38,152 nucleotides of DNA from Nesterenkonia aurantiaca (GTDB taxonomy: Bacteria > Actinomycetota > Actinomycetes > Actinomycetales > Micrococcaceae). Below, piece by piece: positions 32,611 through 38,152 of the stretch (positions are counted from its first letter, which is position 1; each line of letters starts with the position of its first letter). The notes beneath the pieces are model-generated. The model ran no database searches and was not told where the DNA came from. It saw nothing but the letters and a program-made list of their open reading frames with translations. The stretch covers positions 1-38,152 of the forward strand of contig NZ_SOAN01000014.1 of the NCBI RefSeq assembly GCF_004364585.1, written 5' to 3'. The translations under genes and the position numbers were made by a program.

Positions 32611-33438
32611 TTACTCGCACCCTGGCATGCGCATGAACTCATGTGCGAAGTGATTGCTGTCTAGCCCAGAAACGTCGTTCACTACGACCGTGTCCAGCTC
32701 CGGGACTTCTTGACAGGTCATATTGAAGAACCAGCGCCCCATCTGCTCCCGTTCTTCGTCAAACATGGCTTCCTGAACATGGACCCGGATTGTCGAGTTG
32801 GACATCGTTTCGATGTCTGAAATTGCGTAGTACGGCGGGAGCGATAAGTCGTACCCATCCTGACTCAGGAGACCGGTGAATGAATCAACGTTAAACCCAC
32901 GCAACGCCTCTTCCGTTACGCGTTCACCGAGGTCGCCACCATCGCTCTCTTGTTGTTCCGGGACTCGATCCTCACGTTCCTGCTCTTCCGCGGCTTCAGC
33001 TTGCTCAGCCTGCTCTCGACTCTGCCGTGCTTCCTCGGCTTCGGCCTCCGCACGCTCCGTCTCTTCTGCAGCTTCTTGCTCGGCATCCTCCGCTGATTGA
33101 AGATCCGCTTCTTCTTCGGCTTCTTGCGCAGAAGCATCAGCATCCTCGTCGGCAACCGGGCGGATCAGGTTGACGATCACCTCGTCCTCCTCTTCCACCT
33201 CTATGCCCGCCTCAGGGTCGGTGGACTCGACTTCCCAGTTCGAAGGTTGCCACACCGATGACTCTGCGGCCTCGAGAGATGGCTCGAGTCCAGCGGCTTC
33301 GATAAGGTCACGGGCTTCGTCGCCGGGGAGGCCAAAAACATCTGGGACCGTCAAAGGCTCATCCTCAGTTCCGCCGCAGCCAACCAGCGTTATTGAGAGC
33401 GCGAAAATGCCGACGAAGGAGAAGTTCTTGAGAGTCAT
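32611..33438 (-). CDS. PASTA-domain lipoprotein with charged coiled coil
   Basis: The protein is 275 residues from ATG 33438. The signal peptide ends in a lipobox (ITLVGCGG, Cys at about residue 21), so it is anchored to the outer face of the membrane. Residues 28-92 are one PASTA domain (TVPDVFGLPGDEARDLIEAAGL, DPEAGIEVEEEDEVIVNLI), a module that binds peptidoglycan or beta-lactams. Residues about 95-170 are an extreme Glu/Ala/Gln/Arg-rich coiled coil. The last 100 residues form an unrecognised domain with two cysteines (MTCQEVP and the final MPGCE). Downstream of polA on the same strand, but 490 bases apart. A cell-wall sensing role is inferred. Confidence 0.8.
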   Translation of the reverse strand: MTLKNFSFVGIFALSITLVGCGGTEDEPLTVPDVFGLPGDEARDLIEAAGLEPSLEAAESSVWQPSNWEVESTDPEAGIEVEEEDEVIVNLIRPVADEDADASAQEAEEEADLQSAEDAEQEAAEETERAEAEAEEARQSREQAEQAEAAEEQEREDRVPEQQESDGGDLGERVTEEALRGFNVDSFTGLLSQDGYDLSLPPYYAISDIETMSNSTIRVHVQEAMFDEEREQMGRWFFNMTCQEVPELDTVVVNDVSGLDSNHFAHEFMRMPGCE

Positions 33439-33931
33439 GCATTTAAATATACACAGCAGCAATGTGCGGCCTATACCCAGCCTTTTAAATCAATGTCCTC
33501 CCAGGCTCCAACCGGCACCGCAAGCGAAAATTTTATCCCTATTCAAAGAAGAGGAGCTAGAACTCCGTGCTCACTCGGGCACTCCGCGCTCTGCGATGCC
33601 CACACGGAAGCGCGGGTCAGCCTAAGTGCACCGGCGTCCGAAAGAACATCGGGAGGGTCTGGGAACCTCGACAATGATGCTCCCCCGCTGCCCTCGGGGC
33701 TTTTCGGCAGCCCTGGTTGGAGCCGCTTCCACTTCTGCGCCCTCAACGAGATCGAGAAGGCCCTTACGCCTCATCCGTCGCATGGCTATGCCATGTCCCA
33801 CCGCTATTTCCGTCCATAGGGATGGGACATGGCATAGGGATGCGACAAACGGGCTCGAGGGCCCGGTGGCTCGGGGCTCGGGGGCCGGGGAGCTCGACAG
33901 CCCTGGGGCTCACGGGCCCGGGGGGCCTAGC
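33439..33931. other. 493-base intergenic region with repeat copy 2
   Basis: The first 50 bases next to the lipoprotein are AT-rich (TTTAAATATACACAGC) and are its probable promoter region. The middle (33540-33770) has several short overlapping frames, none with recognisable motifs. Palindromic repeat copy 2 occupies 33776-33847. The remaining 84 bases up to the polA stop are almost pure G+C with self-complementary GGGCCC blocks, which may add to termination. Confidence 0.5.
33776..33847. repeat. 72-base palindromic repeat, copy 2
   Basis: Arms 33776-33807 and 33816-33847 have 27 of 32 pairs matched and the same loop TTCCGTCC as copy 1. The inner 14 bases ATGCCATGTCCCA/TGGGACATGGCAT are unchanged. 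It is followed by AACGGG as in copy 1. It lies 84 bases beyond the polA stop. Confidence 0.88.
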
Positions 33932-36832
33932 TCAGTGCGCTGCCTCGTGCCAGGAGGAGCCCACGCCCACGTGGACATCCAGCGGGACATCAAGCTCGGC
34001 GGCGGCGCCCATGTGGGTGGTCACCAGCTTCTCCAGGGCCTCGCGCTCCCCCGAGGCCACCTCGAAGATGAGCTCATCGTGGACCTGCAGCAGCAGCCGG
34101 GACTCCAGGCCCTCGGACCGCATCGCCGAGTCCACGCCGATCATCGCCTGTTTGATGATGTCCGCCGCGGACCCCTGGATCGGAGCATTGAGCGCGGCGC
34201 GTTCGGCCATCTGGCGCAGCTGCCGGTTCTCACTGGAGAGGTCCGGCAGGTAGCGGCGCCGGCCGAACAGCGTGGAGGTGAACCCGTCCTGCTTGGCCTG
34301 GGTGACCACCTCACGGAGGTAGTCCCGCACCCCGCCGAAGCGTTCGAAGTACTCGTTCATCAGGTTCCGGGCCTCATCGACTCCGATTCCCAGCTGTTTA
34401 GAGAGCCCGAAGCTGGAGAGCCCGTAAGCCAGCCCGTAGCTCATCGCCTTGACCTTGGACCGCTGCTCGGGGGTGATCTCCGAAGCCTCGACCCCGAAGA
34501 CCTTGGCGCCGACGAAGTTGTGCAGGTCCTCCCCTGCCCGGAACGCCTCGATCAGCGCCTGGTCTCCGGAGAGGTGGGCCATGATCCGCATCTCGATCTG
34601 GGAGTAGTCCGCGGTCAGCAGGGTCTCGTAACCGGGGCCGACCACGAAGGCGTCGCGGATCTTCCGACCGGCCGCGGTGCGCACCGGGATGTTCTGCAGG
34701 TTCGGGTTCAGCGAGGAGAGCCGCCCGGTGGCGGCCACGGTCTGCGCGTAGGTGGTGTGGATCCGCCCGTCCCCGCTGACCGCCTCCGTCAGGCCGGTCA
34801 CGGTCTGGCGCAGCTTGGTGGAGTCCCGGTGGTTCATCAGGTGCACCAGGAACTCGTTCTGGGTCTTGATCAGCAGCGACTGCAGGGTCTCCACGTCGGT
34901 GGAGTAGCCGGTCTTGTTCTTCTTCACCCCGGCGGTGGGCAGCTCCAGCTCCTCGAACAGCACGGTCTGCAGCTGCTTGGGCGAGCCCAGCTTCACCTCG
35001 TGTCCGACCACCGCATAGGCCTCCTGCGCGGAGGCCTCGATGGCCGCGGCGAACTCCGCGTCGAGCGAGTCCAGCTTCTCCGGGCTCACCGCGATGCCGG
35101 TGAGCTCCATCTGCAGCAGGATCTCCGCCAGCGGGATCTCCATCTCGCGCAGCAGCTTCTCGCCGTTGCGCTCGACCAGCTGTTCGCCCAGCGCCTGGGA
35201 GAGCTGATGCAGCAGCATCCCATGCAGCGCGGCAGTGTCCAGGTCCTCGGCGGTGACCCCGGGGAGCAGGTCTTGGGAGGAGAACAGGTCCGGCCCCTGA
35301 GCGCCGGGGGCCTCGGCGTCCTCGGTGCTGTGACCGCCGAGGTAGGCGGCTGGGTCGGTGGAGACGCCCAGGTACTGGGTGACCAGCTCGGTGAAGGCGA
35401 AGTTCCGCCGGTCTGGCTGGATCAGGTAGCCGCTGATCAGGGTGTCCTCCACGGCGCCGCGCAGGTGCAGCCCGCGCCAGGCCAGCCGCTTGCCGGCGTC
35501 CTTGATGTCGTGGACCAGCTTCGGCGCCTCCGGGTCACCCAGCCATTCGGCGAGCACCGCGTCGGCGGCCGCGTCGAGCGAGGTCAGCGAGAGCGCCAGC
35601 GCGGGGATGCCGGTCGGCTGAGGAGCCGAATCGGCGTCGTCGTCGGTCTTCGCCGCATCAGCGGCACCTGACGCATCAGCGGCATCGGCAGCATCAGCAG
35701 CACCAGGCACGTCCCCGGAAGCTGAGGGCACCAGCACGACGGCGAGGGCTTCGGCCACACGGGCGGCCTCGTCACGCTTGGGCTTGGTGGTCAGCGATTC
35801 GCCGCTGCGGTCCAGGCAGACCGCGATCGCCATCGGGGCTCCGGCGTGGGCCTTCAGGAAGGTGCTGAGCTTCTCGGCCTCCTCGGTCACGGTAACCTCG
35901 GGCAGCGCCTCGGTCGGGGTGGGAGCGACCACGGTCTCCGGGAAGCGGGCGGAGAAGGTCTCGAAGAGCCGCTCGCGGATCTGGTTGAACTGCAGCGCGT
36001 CGAAGAGCGGGTCCAGCACCTCCCGGTCGGGGACCTGCAGCTCGGAGTCCTCCAGCGCCACCGGCAGCTCCAGGTCGCGCAGCAGCAGGTTCAGCTCCAG
36101 GTTGCGCTCCACATCGGCGAGAGCCTCGCGCAGGTTCTCCCCGGCCTTGCCGCCGATCAGGTGGGCGTTCTCGATGATCCCGCGGGTGGAGCCGTATTCG
36201 GCGATCCACTTTGCGGCCGTCTTGGGTCCCACCTTGGGCACGCCGGGCAGGTTGTCCGCGGACTCCCCCACCAGCGCGGCGAGGTCCGGGTACTTCAGCG
36301 GCGGGACCAGGTACTTCTCCTCCACCGCGGCCGGGTCGAGCATCGCGACCTTCGAGAGCCCGGAGGTGGGGTACATCAAAGTGGTGCGCTCCGTGACCAG
36401 CTGCAGGGTGTCGCGGTCACCGGAGACGATCAGGGTCTCCCAGCCGGCGGTGTCGGCCCGGGTCGCGTAGGTGGCGACGATATCATCGGCTTCGTAGCCC
36501 TCTGAGGTCACCACGGCGATGTTCATGCCCTCGGCGACCTGCTTGATCAGGTCGATCTGGCCGCGGAACTCCTCGGGAGTCTTAGCGCGGCCCCCCTTGT
36601 ACTCGGCGTAGGAGGTGTGCCGGAACGTCGGAGTGTCCAGGTCGAAGGCCAGGATCACGTGGGTGGGGAGTTCCTCACGGATCAGCTTGAGCAGCATGTT
36701 CGTGAAGCCGTGCACCGCGTTGGTGTATTGGCCGGAATCCGTCAGGAAGCTCTCGGTGGGCAGGGCGTAGAACGCCCGGAACGCCATGGAGTGACCGTCG
36801 ATGACCAGGAGTTTATTGGGCTTAGTTGACAC
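33932..36832 (-). CDS. polA: DNA polymerase I
   Basis: The protein is 966 residues from GTG 36832 (VSTKPNKLLVIDGHSMAFRAF), the conserved family start. The much longer frame upstream is antisense to the thioesterase. The N-terminal 5'-nuclease (about 1-300) includes VTSEGYEADDIVATYA and VGPKTAAKWIAEYG. The middle exonuclease-like domain (about 320-560) lacks the D-x-E motif (it reads IAVCLDRSG), so proofreading is probably absent, as in other actinobacterial Pol I. It also contains an Ala/Asp-rich linker. The polymerase domain has motif A LLTADYSQIEMRIMAHLSGD, motif B KVKAMSYGLAYGLSSFGL and motif C LLQVHDELIFEV. It acts in repair and Okazaki fragment maturation. It diverges from the thioesterase at 36926. 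Confidence 0.95.
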   Translation of the reverse strand: MSTKPNKLLVIDGHSMAFRAFYALPTESFLTDSGQYTNAVHGFTNMLLKLIREELPTHVILAFDLDTPTFRHTSYAEYKGGRAKTPEEFRGQIDLIKQVAEGMNIAVVTSEGYEADDIVATYATRADTAGWETLIVSGDRDTLQLVTERTTLMYPTSGLSKVAMLDPAAVEEKYLVPPLKYPDLAALVGESADNLPGVPKVGPKTAAKWIAEYGSTRGIIENAHLIGGKAGENLREALADVERNLELNLLLRDLELPVALEDSELQVPDREVLDPLFDALQFNQIRERLFETFSARFPETVVAPTPTEALPEVTVTEEAEKLSTFLKAHAGAPMAIAVCLDRSGESLTTKPKRDEAARVAEALAVVLVPSASGDVPGAADAADAADASGAADAAKTDDDADSAPQPTGIPALALSLTSLDAAADAVLAEWLGDPEAPKLVHDIKDAGKRLAWRGLHLRGAVEDTLISGYLIQPDRRNFAFTELVTQYLGVSTDPAAYLGGHSTEDAEAPGAQGPDLFSSQDLLPGVTAEDLDTAALHGMLLHQLSQALGEQLVERNGEKLLREMEIPLAEILLQMELTGIAVSPEKLDSLDAEFAAAIEASAQEAYAVVGHEVKLGSPKQLQTVLFEELELPTAGVKKNKTGYSTDVETLQSLLIKTQNEFLVHLMNHRDSTKLRQTVTGLTEAVSGDGRIHTTYAQTVAATGRLSSLNPNLQNIPVRTAAGRKIRDAFVVGPGYETLLTADYSQIEMRIMAHLSGDQALIEAFRAGEDLHNFVGAKVFGVEASEITPEQRSKVKAMSYGLAYGLSSFGLSKQLGIGVDEARNLMNEYFERFGGVRDYLREVVTQAKQDGFTSTLFGRRRYLPDLSSENRQLRQMAERAALNAPIQGSAADIIKQAMIGVDSAMRSEGLESRLLLQVHDELIFEVASGEREALEKLVTTHMGAAAELDVPLDVHVGVGSSWHEAAH

Positions 36833-36925
36833 GCCCACCAGCCTATCGCGAGCCCCGGGTTCACCCCAGACCGGCCCCGGCTGAGATGCCGGGCGCTGCG
36901 CCCGCGGGCATCTAAGCTGGAGCCC

Positions 36926-37501
36926 ATGACTTCTCAGCATGACGCCACCACCACGAGCCACCCGGACGCCTCCGGGGATCCCCTGGCGCAGAACCCGCTC
37001 TCGAACTACCCCGTCCCCGGCGCGCCCACCCCCTTCCCTGAGGAGGAGGAGCGGATCGCCCGGATGGACGCTGCGAACATTCCCGAGGAGTACCGGAAGT
37101 GGACCGGCCCACACGGGACCACCCCGCTGGGCGCGAAGATGGGGCTGCGCTACCTGCAGATGGGCCCGGACAAGATGGTCGCCACCATGCCAGTGGGCGG
37201 CAACGAGCAGAACGTGGGCCTCTTCCACGGCGGCGCGCACATGGTGCTCGCCGAGACGCTCGGATCGATCGCCGCGATCCTTCACGCGCGGGTCAACTTG
37301 GGCATAGACAACGCCGTGGTGGGCACCGAGCTCGGCGCCACCCACCACCGCTCGGTCACCGAGGGCACGGTCACCGCGACCTGCACCCCGATCAACCTGG
37401 GCCGGCAGCTGACCAGCCACGAGATCGTGATGACCGACGACGCCGGCCGCCGCCTCTCGACCGCCCGGATGACGAACATGATCCTGCCCAATCGGGACTG
37501 A
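36926..37501 (+). CDS. PaaI-family hotdog thioesterase
   Basis: This 191-residue protein has a Pro-rich, disordered first 50 residues and then a single hotdog domain. The catalytic region is EQNVGLFHGGAHMVLAETLGSIAA, with H-G-G and the downstream Glu that define PaaI/DUF4442-type acyl-CoA thioesterases. VVGTELGATHHRSVTEGTVTATCTPINLG and TARMTNMIL complete the fold. These enzymes hydrolyse acyl- or aroyl-CoA. A gene like this diverging from polA is common in Micrococcaceae, so the pairing looks ancestral. Repeat copy 3 lies 32 bases beyond its stop. Confidence 0.87.
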   Translation: MTSQHDATTTSHPDASGDPLAQNPLSNYPVPGAPTPFPEEEERIARMDAANIPEEYRKWTGPHGTTPLGAKMGLRYLQMGPDKMVATMPVGGNEQNVGLFHGGAHMVLAETLGSIAAILHARVNLGIDNAVVGTELGATHHRSVTEGTVTATCTPINLGRQLTSHEIVMTDDAGRRLSTARMTNMILPNRD

Positions 37502-37532
37502 GGAGCCTCTTCCAGCCAGCTCCCGGTCGATT

Positions 37533-37604
37533 CGTCGCATCCCTATGCCATGTCCCATCGCTATGCACGGATATAGCGATGGGACATGGCATAGGGATGC
37601 GACA
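37533..37604. repeat. 72-base palindromic repeat, copy 3
   Basis: Arms 37533-37564 and 37573-37604 match at 31 of 32 positions; only the outermost pair differs. The loop GCACGGAT resembles the reverse complement of the loop of copies 1 and 2 (GGACGGAA, 6 of 8), so this copy appears inverted. It lies in the region between the thioesterase stop and the CHRD-like gene. Confidence 0.9.
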
Positions 37605-37707
37605 AAGCTTTTGGAAGGACGCGGCGGGAGCGGGTCAGGGATCCTCGGCGGCTTCCGGAGAGCTGACCACGCCGTCGGCGGCCCCGGCAAGCTCCGTGCG
37701 CGGAGAA

Positions 37708-37725
37708 TATTGCAGTCTTGCAATA
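37708..37725. promoter_or_regulatory. Inverted repeat TATTGCA-GTCT-TGCAATA
   Basis: This perfect 7-4-7 repeat lies 170 bases before the secreted-protein gene at 37896, within an AT-richer stretch that probably holds its promoter. Apart from repeat copy 3, the rest of the 394-base gap after the thioesterase shows no gene. It may bind a dimeric regulator. Confidence 0.4.
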
Positions 37726-37895
37726 GCCATATAGGCCTCCAGGAACCTGCATTTCCCAGCGGATCGATGAGCCGAGCAACTTTTTTTGAGATTTCACCAT
37801 CCGATCCCGATCCGGCTCCGAACAGTGCCTACGTGGAGTGATCGAGACCACGTTTACAAGTTGCACGACTACATCACCTTGACGAGGAGTCCCTT

Positions 37896-38152
37896 ATGCG
37901 TACCTCCAAATTCTTTGCTGTTCCCACACTCGCTCTTGGCGCGCTGCTGCTCAGCGCAGCCCCAGCCATGGCCCACTCAGACCACGGCGGAGCCTCCGAC
38001 GGCGTCGCCACCGCTGACTCCAGCCAGTCCTGGTCCTTCCAGACCAGCCTGGACCCGCTGAACAACTCCGGCACCGTCGGAGACGTCCTGATCGAGGGCC
38101 AGGGCAACCAGGCCACCGTCTACATGACCGTCGACGGCGCAGCCGAGACCTT
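37896..38152 (+). CDS. Secreted CHRD-domain-like protein, N-terminal part (runs off window)
   Basis: The 85 visible codons start at ATG 37896, seven bases after GAGGAG. A Sec signal peptide occupies residues 1-27 (KFFAVPTLALGALLLSAAPAMA, cleavage expected at A-M-A). The mature part begins HSDHGGASDG and then SWSFQTSLDPLNNSGTVGDVLIEGQGNQATVYMTV. The L-D-P-L-N-N-S-G pattern, with a beta-rich follow-on, resembles CHRD domains of secreted bacterial proteins. The C-terminus is outside the window, so the family call is tentative. Confidence 0.65.
   Translation, partial: MRTSKFFAVPTLALGALLLSAAPAMAHSDHGGASDGVATADSSQSWSFQTSLDPLNNSGTVGDVLIEGQGNQATVYMTVDGAAET

Noticed and set aside
33626-35671. Plus-strand open frame of 681 codons over polA
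   Set aside because: Antisense to the conserved polymerase domain, with no ribosome binding site or recognisable domain. It also runs through palindromic repeat copy 2.
28745-37604. Reading the three palindromes as a CRISPR array
   Set aside because: Copies are 3.7-5 kb apart with genes between them, and there are no regularly spaced short repeats or cas genes.
33932-37723. Extension of polA to a 1263-residue protein
   Set aside because: The first 297 residues are antisense to the thioesterase and match no polymerase. The conserved N-terminus begins at GTG 36832.

Overview
The window reads as a high-GC actinomycete chromosome, most likely order Micrococcales (an Arthrobacter/Nesterenkonia-like Micrococcaceae). 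That placement is inferred from GC-rich codon use, the uvrB, coaE, rpsA and polA set, an Eis-type acetyltransferase and a DUF559 protein of actinobacterial style. No rRNA, tRNA or CRISPR array was found.

Bases 1-3525 are an insertion-sequence graveyard. An IS3-family tail on the plus strand (1 to about 196) cuts the 3' end of an IS30-family element (about 197-1654). That IS30 element itself interrupts orfB of a second IS3-family element on the minus strand (1656 to about 2400). Next to it lies a much older, stop- and frameshift-ridden IS3 orfB relic (2518-3287).

Bases 3526-14927 hold an exopolysaccharide/capsule locus of lower and uneven GC. It contains a hexapeptide-repeat acyltransferase, a family 2 glycosyltransferase, a polysaccharide pyruvyl transferase, a Wzx-type flippase, an FrhB-like iron-sulfur protein, an initiating polyprenyl-phosphate sugar transferase, a small membrane protein, a low-molecular-weight tyrosine phosphatase and a Wzc/CpsD-like tyrosine autokinase. 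The last four form a tightly spaced minus-strand operon. An IS5-family stump and a complete ISL3-family element (8086-9584) split the locus in the middle. No Wzy-type polymerase is visible.

Bases 15042-28631 are mainly conserved chromosome: uvrB, coaE, a LysR regulator divergent from an EamA exporter (sharing a perfect operator-like palindrome), an SGNH hydrolase, a BCCT osmolyte transporter, an RsmC-like methyltransferase, rpsA, an Eis-like acetyltransferase and a DUF559 nuclease-like protein. Bases 28869-33438 are accessory: a DUF4870 membrane protein, two Asp/Glu racemase/maleate isomerase-like proteins with a DUF3830 protein around a divergent control region, a GNAT acetyltransferase, a possible small ORF and a PASTA lipoprotein. 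Bases 33932-38152 carry polA, a PaaI-like thioesterase and the start of a secreted CHRD-like protein.

The most unusual feature is a family of three 72-base near-perfect palindromes (28745-28816, 33776-33847, 37533-37604). Each has 32-base arms and an 8-base loop, and each sits just past the 3' end of a gene. They look like a dispersed REP/MITE-like repeat or a structured 3'-end element.
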